19,159 bases of DNA from BOG-908 sp964242035. GTDB taxonomy: Bacteria; Pseudomonadota; Alphaproteobacteria; Acetobacterales; Acetobacteraceae. Where the stretch lies: positions 1-19,159 of the forward strand of contig CAXTCL010000049.1 in NCBI GenBank assembly GCA_964242035.1. The letters are read 5' to 3'. Position numbers and translations under genes: made by a program. The first letter of the stretch is position 1; every line of letters begins with the position of its first letter. Below, in pieces: positions 1-7,874 of the stretch. The notes under the pieces are model-generated. The model was not told where the DNA came from. It did no database searches and worked only from the letters and a program-made list of their open reading frames with translations.

Positions 1-1225
1 TCTGGTAGCTGATCTGGTCGAAGGCCGACTCTGCCTCCGTCACGTCGCGTATCACCTGCTGTACCGGATGCGTGGTGGGCAGCGCGTCCTGCGCCATCGC
101 CTCCTCGCGCGCGCTGTGCTGGCGCGGCCAGATCTGCCAGTCAGGGTGCAGGTGGTCCGTCACCTTCCAGCCCATCCAGGTGGCGAAACCCTCGTTCAGC
201 CAGATGTTGTCCCACCACCCCATGGTCACCAGGTCGCCGGACCATTGATGCGCCATCTCGTGCGCCACCACATAGGCGATCTGCTGGCGCGTGGCGGGCG
301 AGGACGTCTTGGTATCGAACAGCATCGCGTCGTCGATGAAGGTGATCGCACCCCAGTTTTCCATCGCACCTGCCTGGTAGTTTCCAGGAATGGCGATCAG
401 GTCCAGCTTCGGCAGCGGGAAATGCACGCCGAAATAGCTGTCGTAATACGGCAGCACGTGCTCTTCCACGTCCAGCGCATATTGCGCCTGGTCCTGCCGC
501 CCGTTCGGCGCATACGCGCCCATCTGCACGCCGTCCGCCTGGCCCCGCGCCGCCGTCATGTCCCCGGCCAGCAATGCCAGCAGATAGGTGGACATGCGCG
601 GCGTCGCATCGAACAGCACGCGCTGCTGTCCGCCCGGCATCGCGCTCGCCTTACCAGGCATGTTGGATACGGCAGTCATGCCCGCAGGCAGGATCACTGA
701 GAGATGGAACACCGCCTTGAACGCAGGCTCGTCCCAGCCGGGAAACATCCGCCTTGCATCGGCCACTTCGAACTGGGTGACCAGCATGCGCTTCCTGTCA
801 CCCTGCGCGGTCTTGTAGTCGTCGTAATAGATGCCGTTCGGCGATTGCGGGATAGGACCGGTGTATCTGATGTCCAGCAAATAGGGACCAGGCGCGATCG
901 GATGGTCGAAATGCAGCGTCGCCGTCTGTGCTTTCTCATCCTGCGTGATCGTGGCCTGTCCGCCACCCATCAGTTCCGCCCGGTCCAGCTTAAGACCGGC
1001 CTGGTTCAACGTGATGCTGTCTGTGGCCGTGCGCACGTGCAGCTGTATCACCTCGCTTCCCGTCAGCGTCAGCTTGTCGAGATCCGGCGTGATGTCGATA
1101 CGGTAATCGTCCGGCACGACAGTCTTCGGCAGCTTGCCAGGCGCCGCATCGAAGCTGAACGGCGCCTCGGCGTGGGCGGCGGCTGATAGGAGAAAGGTCG
1201 AGGCTAGAAGGGCGAGTTTGCGCAC
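1..1225 (-). CDS. M1 family zinc aminopeptidase, exported (C-terminal part beyond window)
   Basis: This encodes a gluzincin aminopeptidase that removes N-terminal residues from peptides. About 408 N-terminal residues are in the window; M1 enzymes usually run to about 600-900, so the rest lies to the left. The exopeptidase motif GAMEN is at residues 286-290. The zinc site HEMAHQW begins at 322, with H322, E323 and H326. It is followed by WLNEGFATW, which carries the third zinc ligand at the usual spacing. The start is a GTG preceded by AAGGAA about 6 bases upstream. It opens an N-terminus of R-K followed by a hydrophobic stretch ending in AAAHAEA, a typical signal peptide, so the enzyme is probably periplasmic or secreted. 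Repeat copy A begins only about 20 bases before the start, and the M28 peptidase lies beyond it on the same strand. The family assignment is secure; the peptide substrate is unknown. Confidence 0.93.
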   Translation of the reverse strand, partial: MRKLALLASTFLLSAAAHAEAPFSFDAAPGKLPKTVVPDDYRIDITPDLDKLTLTGSEVIQLHVRTATDSITLNQAGLKLDRAELMGGGQATITQDEKAQTATLHFDHPIAPGPYLLDIRYTGPIPQSPNGIYYDDYKTAQGDRKRMLVTQFEVADARRMFPGWDEPAFKAVFHLSVILPAGMTAVSNMPGKASAMPGGQQRVLFDATPRMSTYLLALLAGDMTAARGQADGVQMGAYAPNGRQDQAQYALDVEEHVLPYYDSYFGVHFPLPKLDLIAIPGNYQAGAMENWGAITFIDDAMLFDTKTSSPATRQQIAYVVAHEMAHQWSGDLVTMGWWDNIWLNEGFATWMGWKVTDHLHPDWQIWPRQHSAREEAMAQDALPTTHPVQQVIRDVTEAESAFDQISYQ

Positions 1226-1243
1226 GGTGTTTCCTTCGGAAGG

Positions 1244-1380
1244 AAGTGAGCAAGGTCCTCTTTTTTGAAAAAAAGAAGCAAAAAACTTTTGACTCCGCTG
1301 TCGCGCGCTCGTTGAAAACTCGTCGACAGGTAGCAAAAGTTTTCCTTCTTCTTTCAAAAAAGAAGGCCTTGTCTTGCTTG
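1244..1380. repeat. Composite palindromic intergenic repeat, copy A
   Basis: Full copy between the M28 peptidase stop and the M1 aminopeptidase start. The left arm contains TTTTTTGAAAAAAAGAAG followed by CAAAAAACTTTTG; the right arm is its inverted counterpart, CAAAAGTTTTCC then CTTCTTTCAAAAAAGAAGG. The GC-rich core carries CTGTCG facing CGACAG. The arrangement of A-tract, GC stem and T-tract in both directions suggests a bidirectional rho-independent terminator. The left apical stem is imperfect here (CTC against GAAG). Confidence 0.9.
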
Positions 1381-1381
1381 T

Positions 1382-3058
1382 CTACGAACCCTGACGGCTC
1401 TTGTCCCGCGTCTCGCGGAACTCGTTGCCGGCATACCAATCCGGCCACGTCTCGCTATTGGCCAGCTTGTAGCCCATCGCATACAGAATCTTCAGATCGG
1501 CCACCGGGCCAGACAGATCCCATTTCGGGTCATATTCGTCGGATGGCTGGTGGTAGTGGTTCGCCGTATACGCATCGCGTGTCGCGCGGCCGGCTGTCTT
1601 GCCGCCTGCCACCAGATCGAACCCACCCTCCGGATCGATCATCGGCACACCCACTTTCGCCAGGCTGATGTGGTCGGACCGATAGAAGCTGCCCTTTTCC
1701 GGCTCGGGATCGGGCGTGATCACCCGGTTCTGCGTCTTCAGCTCGGCGGCCAGCAGATCCTCCATCTGCGAGGCGCCGTTGCCGATGACCACCAGGTCAT
1801 GCGCCGGCCCCTCCGGCAGGTTCGCATCGATGTTGACGCCGCCCACAATGTGCGCGAGCGGCCACACCGGATGCTGGGCGAAATACTGCGAGCCGAGCAG
1901 CCCCTGCTCCTCCAGCGTCCAGCAAATGATAGCGACCGTACGCTTCGGCTTGGGCTCGGCATGCACGAAAGCCTGGCCGATCTCCAATATGCTAGATACG
2001 CCCATGCCGTTGTCGATGGCGCCGTTATAGATCTTGTCCGGCCCAGGCACGTCCGGTTTCACACCGAGATGGTCCCAATGCGCCGTGTAGAGGACGACGT
2101 CGTCTGGATGCGCCGAGCCCGCCACCACACCGATCACGTTGCGCGTGTTCAGATGCGTGACCTTCGAGTGCAGCTCGGCAGACATCGTTTCGCCCACCAT
2201 CACCACCGGCTTGAACCCGGGCGTATTGGCCGCCTTTTTCTGTGCGTCGTAATTCAGCCCCGCGCGCGTGAACAGCTCACGCGCGGTATCCAGCGTGATC
2301 CAGCCCTGCACAGGCACTTTGGACTCGTTGCCGTCCGCCTCGTCCAGCCAGGATTTTGTCCCCGAGTTGGAGTTGCGCACCACCTGCCAGCCATACGCCG
2401 CAGGTGCGGTCTCATGCACGATCATCACGGCGGCCGCGCCGTGACGTGCCGCCTCTTCGAACTTGTAGGTCCAACGGCCGTAATACGTCATCGCATGGCC
2501 CTTGAAGAACGCGGCATCGGGATGCGCGTCCTCGTTGCCGGGATCGTTGATCAGCAGCACAACAGTCTTGCCGCGCACGTCCACGCCGGCGTAGTCGTCC
2601 CAATGGTATTCCGGCGCCACAACACCGTATCCCACGAACACCATAGGCGTCTTGCTGACGGACACCGCGCCTGTCTTGAATTGCGGCGTCCAGTACACCG
2701 TCCCGGACGGAAACTCCGGCGTGACAGCACCCTTCGGCGTGCTGAACGCCAAATGAGAAGACGCGGCATCCAGTGTGATGTTCACGGTCGGCACAGGCTG
2801 AAAATAGCTGCCGTGATTGCCTGGTGCCAGGCCAATGCGCTTCATCTCGTCGGCAATCCACGCGGACGCCGCCTCGCCGGCCGTGGTGCCCGGGCCGCGC
2901 CCCTGGAACGCATCGTCGGCAATCGCCTTGTCGCGTGATGCCAGGTCGGCCGCGTTGATGTCTGGCGTGGTCTGCGGGTGGGCGGGATATTGCGCCGCGG
3001 CCGGCGATGCAAGGAAGCAGGCGCCCAAAAGCAGGCTGCGCGCGGTAGGTGGTGTCAT
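1382..3058 (-). CDS. M28 family metallopeptidase with PA domain, exported
   Basis: The product is a two-zinc exopeptidase of 558 residues. It has a signal peptide (hydrophobic stretch ending ASPAAAQ, about residue 22), an inserted PA-type domain at roughly 130-300, and an M28 catalytic domain from about 305. Visible metal and catalytic residues are H327 and D329 in TAHWDHLG, D349 in GAIDNGMG, E383/E384 in LEEQGLLGS and H463 in YRSDHISL, which match the family order. The ATG at 3058 is preferred because the signal peptide begins there and an AGAGGG lies about 12 bases upstream. The frame stays open upstream through repeat copy B to 3196, but that extension is repeat translation and should not be included. 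M28 members with PA domains include aminopeptidases and glutamate carboxypeptidase-like enzymes; the specificity cannot be read from the sequence. Location is probably periplasmic or extracellular. Confidence 0.93.
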   Translation of the reverse strand: MTPPTARSLLLGACFLASPAAAQYPAHPQTTPDINAADLASRDKAIADDAFQGRGPGTTAGEAASAWIADEMKRIGLAPGNHGSYFQPVPTVNITLDAASSHLAFSTPKGAVTPEFPSGTVYWTPQFKTGAVSVSKTPMVFVGYGVVAPEYHWDDYAGVDVRGKTVVLLINDPGNEDAHPDAAFFKGHAMTYYGRWTYKFEEAARHGAAAVMIVHETAPAAYGWQVVRNSNSGTKSWLDEADGNESKVPVQGWITLDTARELFTRAGLNYDAQKKAANTPGFKPVVMVGETMSAELHSKVTHLNTRNVIGVVAGSAHPDDVVLYTAHWDHLGVKPDVPGPDKIYNGAIDNGMGVSSILEIGQAFVHAEPKPKRTVAIICWTLEEQGLLGSQYFAQHPVWPLAHIVGGVNIDANLPEGPAHDLVVIGNGASQMEDLLAAELKTQNRVITPDPEPEKGSFYRSDHISLAKVGVPMIDPEGGFDLVAGGKTAGRATRDAYTANHYHQPSDEYDPKWDLSGPVADLKILYAMGYKLANSETWPDWYAGNEFRETRDKSRQGS

Positions 3059-3100
3059 TCGGTTGCGGTCCCTCTTTAGTGGCCGCACCGTAACCGGGTA

Positions 3101-3242
3101 GGAAAGGAAGGCAAGTAGTCCTTTTTTGAAAAAAGGACCAAAAAACTTTTGCCCCCTGTCGGCGGATGCTGAAACAGCGCGCGACAGCGGAGTCAAAAGT
3201 CCTTTGCTTCTTTTCTTCGGAAAAGAAGGCCTTCCTTCCTTT
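3101..3242. repeat. Composite palindromic intergenic repeat, copy B
   Basis: Full copy between the GH44 stop and the M28 start. The left apical hairpin is of the GTCC/GGAC type (GTCCTTTTTTGAAAAAAGGAC is interrupted only by its small loop). The right one is of the CTTC/GAAG type: CTTCTTTTC at 3207-3215 pairs perfectly with GAAAAGAAG at 3220-3228 around a TTCG loop. The core has CTGTCGGCGG facing GCGACAGCGG. Its right arm ends directly at the GH44 stop codon. Confidence 0.9.
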
Positions 3243-4838
3243 TCACTCGACCGGCAACACCAGCATGCTCATCGAATAACCCGGCAACACCACGCGGCCC
3301 GCGCCCGCGCCAAAAGCCACGTTCTCCACCCGATGGATCGCCGAGAGATCGGCGCCGGTATAACTGTACATCGCCGCCGTAGCGGAACCGTTCTGCCCCG
3401 CCACCGTAACCGGCACCGCCAAATCGCCAGTTGTCTTGTTTATCAACACCAGGCTGAGCAAGTGCGGGTTACGCAGCGCGCCGTAGGCGGACACTGAGCC
3501 CTGGTCGGCGCTGGCCGTCTGCACGCCCGTGGCGCCCAGGCCGTGGCCCGCATTGTCCACGTTGCGATACAGCAGGAAGCTGAACGCGATAGGATCGGTA
3601 GGCGCTGGCGGATTCCACATCGTGGCCAGCCCCACGCCCTCGCGGCCGAAAATCCCCAGAACATCGGCTTGCGCCAGCGCATCGGTGATCAGCTTGTTGC
3701 CGCTGTCTATGGAATACTCCGAAAACGACAGTTTCGTGCCGGGATAATACTGTGCAATCCATTGCTGAAAGCGCGGGATGAGCTGCATCGGCCCGTCGAA
3801 GAAATACTGCTCCACCCACGTGCCGCCGTCATAGGTCGGGTCCCACAGCGTGCGCGTGGAAGCAAGCTGGCTCATCGGGTCGGTAAAGTTGAAGTAGTAA
3901 TGCTCGTCGAAATAATCCAGCACGCGCCGCTTCCTGGCCGTGCCGAACGCGGCCATCTGCTGCAGGTAATATTGCCCGGCGTACAGGTTATTCTGCGCAG
4001 CAGGCGAGCCGATCCAGCCGCCAAGCGTGAAATCCGACGGCCCGAGCACCACCGCGGAAGGGTCTTGCTGCTTTACGGCAAGCGCGTATTGCGTGCCCAA
4101 AGCTGCAATCGTGGCGTAGCTAGCGCCGTTCGGCATAACGTCGCGATGCGTATTGCCCCAGCCGAACGGCTCATTGTCGAGTTGGTAGAACCTCACGCCA
4201 TTTTTCGCCGCGGTGCCGAACGTGCCGACAAGGTGGGCCACCCAGGCCTTCTGGAAGGCTGGCGAGTTGGTCATGTTGTTTGCCGGCACGTCGGTGTCGG
4301 TCAACTGCGCGCCTGCCGCGGTAAGACTATTGCCGCAGGTCTCGCCTGCCGGAAAGACATACGGGTTGGTGGCTTGCTGCGGCCCGTAATCTGGCTGGTT
4401 GGTCGGAGTGCCGCTCACCGGGAAACTGCAGCTCCACGCAGCGTTGTTGTTAATGTAGGGGATGATCGGTATCGTCAGCAGCGTGGCGCTGTCGCTCGCC
4501 TGGTCGGCGCGCACCAGCGCATCCGGCGCGCCGCTCGGGACCGGATTGGCGTTGCCGCCTCCCGTGAAGAACCAGTCGAAGCCAGCGTTGCTGCTGTCAA
4601 CCTGCCAATTATAGCGCGTGGTGCCGTCGCCGCCCCAGCGCAGAACGCTCAATCGCGCCTGCTCCTGGAAGGCCGGGCTCACGCCATATTCGGCCATGCC
4701 GTAGATGTAAGGGCTAATGGGATGCTGCCCTGCCGAAGGGTTCACGCTAATGGCAGGGCCGGCAGCCGGCTGCGCGAAAGCGCCAAAGGGGACGCCATCC
4801 AGGACAGCAAGGATCAGGAAGCATGACCTGGATACCAC
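3243..4838 (-). CDS. Glycoside hydrolase family 44 protein (endoglucanase/xyloglucanase-like), exported
   Basis: The 531-residue product resembles GH44 enzymes, retaining endo-beta-glycanases acting on cellulose, xyloglucan or mannan. Recognisable family blocks are LRWGGDGTTRYNW (residues 66-78), QLDNEPFGW (219-227), whose E223 would be the acid/base, and SFSEYSIDSGN (371-381), whose E374 would be the nucleophile. The C-terminal 80 or so residues look like the beta-rich domain typical of the family. The GTG start at 4838 has GAGGTG 6 bases upstream and opens a signal peptide ending near FGAFAQP (about residue 22), so the protein is exported. No carbohydrate-binding module or dockerin is visible. 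It stands alone between repeats, with no polysaccharide-utilisation neighbours. The family call is fairly secure from the motifs; the substrate is not determined. Confidence 0.85.
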   Translation of the reverse strand: MVSRSCFLILAVLDGVPFGAFAQPAAGPAISVNPSAGQHPISPYIYGMAEYGVSPAFQEQARLSVLRWGGDGTTRYNWQVDSSNAGFDWFFTGGGNANPVPSGAPDALVRADQASDSATLLTIPIIPYINNNAAWSCSFPVSGTPTNQPDYGPQQATNPYVFPAGETCGNSLTAAGAQLTDTDVPANNMTNSPAFQKAWVAHLVGTFGTAAKNGVRFYQLDNEPFGWGNTHRDVMPNGASYATIAALGTQYALAVKQQDPSAVVLGPSDFTLGGWIGSPAAQNNLYAGQYYLQQMAAFGTARKRRVLDYFDEHYYFNFTDPMSQLASTRTLWDPTYDGGTWVEQYFFDGPMQLIPRFQQWIAQYYPGTKLSFSEYSIDSGNKLITDALAQADVLGIFGREGVGLATMWNPPAPTDPIAFSFLLYRNVDNAGHGLGATGVQTASADQGSVSAYGALRNPHLLSLVLINKTTGDLAVPVTVAGQNGSATAAMYSYTGADLSAIHRVENVAFGAGAGRVVLPGYSMSMLVLPVE

Positions 4839-4994
4839 CGCGCACCTCGTATCGTTACAGACACGCTAGACGCAAAGATACCCGCTGTCACCACCTAAAG
4901 TTGCATCCGCATGATCACGCACCTACTCCCACGCGCACGACAGCGGACCAAGAATCTTTTGCTTCTTTTCTTCAGAAAAGAAGGCTTCCCTTAC
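4839..4994. other. Intergenic region between acsA and the GH44 gene, including a half repeat
   Basis: This 156-base gap separates two minus-strand genes. Its lower part (about 4934-4992) is a single repeat arm; the rest (4839-4933) is the only space for a GH44 promoter. I see no convincing -35/-10 pair there. Confidence 0.5.
4934..4992. repeat. Solo right arm of the composite repeat, copy C
   Basis: Only one arm is present. It runs from a core remnant CGACAGCGGACC through a degenerate A/T linker to a hairpin whose stem CTTCTTTTC (4962-4970) pairs with GAAAAGAAG (4975-4983) around a TTCA loop, then GGCTTCCCTTACTT. There is no matching left arm within the next 100 bases. It sits 2 bases beyond the acsA stop codon, so it could end the acs transcript. 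Confidence 0.8.
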
Positions 4995-6932
4995 TTACCC
5001 CTGCCGCCCCTCCACCAGATCCTGCACCACCCCAGGATCAGCCAAGGTAGAAATATCCCCCAACCCCTCCGTCTCGTTAGCCGCAATCTTGCGCAATATC
5101 CGCCGCATGATCTTGCCGCTACGTGTCTTCGGCAGCCCAGGCGCCCACTGTATCGCATCAGGTGCCGCAATAGGCCCGATCTCCCGCCGCACCCAGGCCA
5201 CAAGGTCGCGCCGCAACGCGTCGCTAGGCTCCACCCCATCCTTCAGCGTCACATACGCATAGATCCCCTGTCCCTTAACATCATGCGGAAAGCCCACCAC
5301 CGCGGCCTCCGCCACGTTGTGGTTGCTGACCAGCGCGCTCTCCACCTCCGCCGTCCCCATGCGATGCCCGCTGACGTTTATCACGTCGTCCACCCGCCCT
5401 GTGATCCACCAATATCCGTCGGCATCGCGCCGCGCGCCATCGCCGGTGAAATACTTGCCGGGATAGGTGGTGAAATACGTCTGCACGAAACGCGCATGGT
5501 CGCCGAACACCGTTCGCGACTGCCCGGGCCAGCTATCGGTGATGCACAGATTCCCCTCGACAGCCCCCTCGAGCTCCAGCCCCTCCGCGTCCACCAGCAC
5601 CGGCTTCACGCCAGGCAACGCAAACGTCGCCGACCCCGGCTTCAGCGCCACCGCGCCAGACACCGGGCTTATCAATATCCCGCCCGTCTCCGTCTGCCAC
5701 CAGGTATCCACGATCTGGCAACGCTCCTCGCCCACAACGCGATGATACCAAAGCCAGGCTTCAGGATTGATCGGCTCGCCCACGCTGCCCAGCAGCCGCA
5801 ATGACTTCCGCGACGTCCGCAGCACCGGCCCATCGCCCTCCCGCATCAGCGCGCGTATCGCCGTCGGCGCCGTGTAGAAGATGTTCACGCCATGCTTGTC
5901 GATCACCTCCCAGAAACGCGAACTGGTGGGATACGTCGGCACACCCTCGAACATCACCGTGGTGGCCCCATTCGCCAGCGGCCCGTAGACGATATACGTG
6001 TGCCCCGTCACCCAACCCACATCGGCCGTGCACCAGAACACCTCGCCGGGCCGGTAGTCGAACACCAGCTCGTGCGTAAATCCGGCCCACACCAGATAAC
6101 CCGCCGTCGTATGCAAAACGCCTTTAGGCTTGCCCGTACTGCCGCTCGTATAAAGAATGAACAGCGGATCCTCCGCGCTCATCTCCTCAGGCGTACACTC
6201 CGAAGATGCCGACTCCAGCAACGCCGCATATGCATGGTCCCGCCCCGCCTGCATCGGCACAGCCGCCCCGGTCACCCCCACCACGATAACACCCGTCACG
6301 TCCGGACACTGTGACAGCGCCGCATCCGCATTCGTCTTCAACGGCACCGTACGCCCGCCACGCCGGCTCTCATCGGCGGTGATCAGCAGCGTGCTTCCGC
6401 AATCCTGTATGCGGTTCGCCAGGCTGTCCGGCGAAAACCCGCCAAACACTACCGAATGTATCGCCCCGATACGCGCGCAGGCCAGCATCGCCACCGCCGC
6501 CTCGGGCACCATCGGCAGATAGATTGTCACCCGGTCGCCCTTCTTCGCCCCCAAACCCTTCATCGCGTTTGCCAGCCGGCACACCCGCCCATGCAAATCC
6601 CGATACGTGATCTTCTGGCTCTGGCCTGGATCGTCGCCCTCCCAGATGACCGCCACCTGGTCGCCGCGCTCTGCCAGGTGCCGGTCCAGGCAGCTGACGG
6701 ACGCATTCAACCGTCCGTCCTCGAACCACTTGATCTGCACGTCGCCGTCGAAGCTCGTGTTCTTGATGATCTCGGGAAACCGAATCCATTCCAGGCGCTT
6801 GGCCTGCTCTGCCCAGAAACGGTCCGGATCGGTCAGTGCATGGTTGGTCATCAGCCGCAGCTGCGCGGCACTCACGCTCGCATCCACGGCAGTCGCGGGG
6901 GGGACGTGGAAAAGCAGGGCGTCTTCGGACAT
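4995..6932 (-). CDS. acsA: Acetyl-CoA synthetase (AMP-forming)
   Basis: Converts acetate, ATP and CoA to acetyl-CoA, AMP and PPi in the cytoplasm, feeding acetate into central metabolism. The 645-residue length matches the family (about 645-655). The N-terminal ACAS domain includes FWAEQAKRLEW. The adenylation P-loop-like motif YTSGSTGKPKG is at 261-271, followed by FWCTADVGWVTGHTY and DTWWQTETGG. GRVDDVINVSGHRMGTAEVE lies near the hinge to the C-terminal domain. The catalytic lysine is K607 in PKTRSGKIMRR, the residue reversibly acetylated in homologues. The ATG at 6932 gives the usual SEDALLF-type N-terminus and has GGGAG 11 bases upstream; an in-frame ATG at 6950 would add six residues. 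The open frame beyond that is translated repeat copy D. It lies downstream of the YciI/EVE unit on the same strand but is separated from it by a full repeat. Confidence 0.96.
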   Translation of the reverse strand: MSEDALLFHVPPATAVDASVSAAQLRLMTNHALTDPDRFWAEQAKRLEWIRFPEIIKNTSFDGDVQIKWFEDGRLNASVSCLDRHLAERGDQVAVIWEGDDPGQSQKITYRDLHGRVCRLANAMKGLGAKKGDRVTIYLPMVPEAAVAMLACARIGAIHSVVFGGFSPDSLANRIQDCGSTLLITADESRRGGRTVPLKTNADAALSQCPDVTGVIVVGVTGAAVPMQAGRDHAYAALLESASSECTPEEMSAEDPLFILYTSGSTGKPKGVLHTTAGYLVWAGFTHELVFDYRPGEVFWCTADVGWVTGHTYIVYGPLANGATTVMFEGVPTYPTSSRFWEVIDKHGVNIFYTAPTAIRALMREGDGPVLRTSRKSLRLLGSVGEPINPEAWLWYHRVVGEERCQIVDTWWQTETGGILISPVSGAVALKPGSATFALPGVKPVLVDAEGLELEGAVEGNLCITDSWPGQSRTVFGDHARFVQTYFTTYPGKYFTGDGARRDADGYWWITGRVDDVINVSGHRMGTAEVESALVSNHNVAEAAVVGFPHDVKGQGIYAYVTLKDGVEPSDALRRDLVAWVRREIGPIAAPDAIQWAPGLPKTRSGKIMRRILRKIAANETEGLGDISTLADPGVVQDLVEGRQG

Positions 6933-6951
6933 GCGGCGCTTGGCTCCCATT

Positions 6952-7083
6952 GAAGAAAGCAAGCAGTTCTTTTTTGAAAAAAAGAACCAAAAAACTTTTG
7001 CTCCCTGTCGGCGGGCTAACCACCTCTCGACACGCAAAAGTCTTCCGCTTCGTTCAGAAAAGACGGCCCTGCTTTCTTTCTTT
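6952..7083. repeat. Composite palindromic intergenic repeat, copy D
   Basis: Full copy between acsA and the YciI/EVE unit. The left apical hairpin is a third stem type, GTTC paired with GAAC (GTTCTTTTTTG then AAAAAAAGAAC). The core has CTGTCGGCGG facing CTCGACACG. The right arm is degenerate (CTTCCGCTTCGTTCAGAAAAGACGG) and also codes for the last residues of the tiny ORF ending at 7054. Only about 2-20 bases separate it from the acsA start. Confidence 0.88.
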
Positions 7084-7152
7084 TATCAGCACGCCATCAC
7101 GCACGCTGAACCGCACCGCCGTCAACCTCTCCCCCCGGCACAGCGCGCTCAC
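7054..7152 (-). CDS. Tiny ORF of 32 residues overlapping the EVE gene stop; unknown, possibly truncated
   Basis: A GTG at 7152 overlaps the EVE stop codon as GTGA, exactly the arrangement used by the YciI/EVE junction just upstream. It opens a 32-residue frame that begins SALCRGERLTAVRFSVRDG. The last nine or so residues (ERKQGRLF) are encoded by the right arm of repeat copy D, which also provides the stop. The middle part has the alternating hydrophobic pattern of a beta-strand-rich start. I do not recognise the product. It may be the stump of a third operon gene cut by the repeat, or simply an open frame without a function. Length and absence of a known family keep confidence low. Confidence 0.3.
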   Translation of the reverse strand: MSALCRGERLTAVRFSVRDGVLIKERKQGRLF

Positions 7153-7565
7153 CCTGCCTTCGTGCCCCCTAGCTTGCAGATATGCGCCCAGAACACCGGC
7201 TCTACCGGCGCCACCGACAGACGCGAATACTTCAGCAGCGCCAACCCCTCCAGCGCCGGGTCCGCCTTCATCGCCGCCAGCGTCACCGGCTTCTTGAACG
7301 GCCGCACCGCCTGCATATCGACGCAAACCCAATCGCCCGCCTCCGCCGTCGGATCCGGATACGCTGCCCGCACCACCCGCACGATCCCCACCACCTCCTT
7401 GCCTATGTTGGAGTGGTAGAAGAACACCAGATCCCCTACCGTCATCGCCTTCAGGTTCCGCTTCGCCTGGTGGCTGCGCACACCGGTCCAAGGCTCCACG
7501 TCGTGCGCCACCTGCATGTCCCAGGAAAACGAATCCGGCTCGGTCTTCACCAGCCAATGATTCAC
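7149..7565 (-). CDS. EVE domain-containing protein
   Basis: This 138-residue cytoplasmic protein matches the stand-alone EVE domain (PUA/YTH-like fold). The recognisable pattern is a WLVKTEPDSFSW start, then WTGVRSHQAKRNLKAM, a GDLVFFYHSN segment and a VVGIVRV strand. It ends with a RLSVAPVEP and ICKLGG C-terminus. Members of this superfamily bind modified bases in nucleic acids; the ligand of this one is unknown. The start is a GTG whose first bases overlap the YciI stop codon (GTGA, 7562-7565), so translation is probably coupled. The frame remains open far upstream across YciI and antisense to ccmC, but the family start is clearly here. Another GTGA joins it to a tiny downstream ORF. The conserved pairing with YciI suggests a shared housekeeping role. 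Confidence 0.9.
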   Translation of the reverse strand: MNHWLVKTEPDSFSWDMQVAHDVEPWTGVRSHQAKRNLKAMTVGDLVFFYHSNIGKEVVGIVRVVRAAYPDPTAEAGDWVCVDMQAVRPFKKPVTLAAMKADPALEGLALLKYSRLSVAPVEPVFWAHICKLGGTKAG

Positions 7566-7855
7566 GCGACCAGGCTCCCGTCCCGATACACCTGCCGGAA
7601 AGGCCGGATGATCACCGACTCGAACAACCCGGCCTTGCCATAAGGGTCCGCCTCGGCAAACCCCGCCGCCGCCGCCCGGTCCTCCACATCCACGATCAGC
7701 AGGCTGCCGCACGGCCGGTCGTCCACGTCCAGCAACGGACCAGCCTGCACGATGCACGCCTCGTAGGTTTGCAGGTAGGCGAGGTGGCTGCCCCTGGTCG
7801 CCAAGCGCACATCCAGGCTGCCTGGCTTGTCTGTGCAGATCATGACGAAGAGCAT
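7562..7855 (-). CDS. YciI family protein
   Basis: A 97-residue cytoplasmic protein of the YciI-like family, a ferredoxin-like alpha/beta-barrel fold related to muconolactone isomerase and normally 90-100 residues. Visible landmarks are LFVMICTDKPGSLDVR at the start, RGSHLAYLQ with the conserved His, a GPLLD turn, GSLLIVDVEDRAAA and FAEADPYGKAGLF near the end. The YciI family has no well-settled general reaction, so none is assigned. The ATG at 7855 is the family start. The frame continues upstream to 7978 through repeat copy E (as SKKKAFLPYF), but that is repeat sequence. It is the first gene of a minus-strand unit with the EVE gene and is divergent from ccmC, the repeat filling the space between them. 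Confidence 0.9.
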   Translation of the reverse strand: MLFVMICTDKPGSLDVRLATRGSHLAYLQTYEACIVQAGPLLDVDDRPCGSLLIVDVEDRAAAAGFAEADPYGKAGLFESVIIRPFRQVYRDGSLVA

Positions 7856-7874
7856 GTCTTGGGGCCTCGCGTGC

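Noticed and set aside
1550..2938. Long plus-strand open frame of over 450 codons
   Set aside because: Antisense shadow of the M28 peptidase gene, again Arg/His-rich without motifs.
3543..4826. Long plus-strand open frame of over 400 codons
   Set aside because: It lies entirely antisense to the GH44 gene, has the Arg/His-rich composition typical of GC-rich shadow frames and shows no domain.
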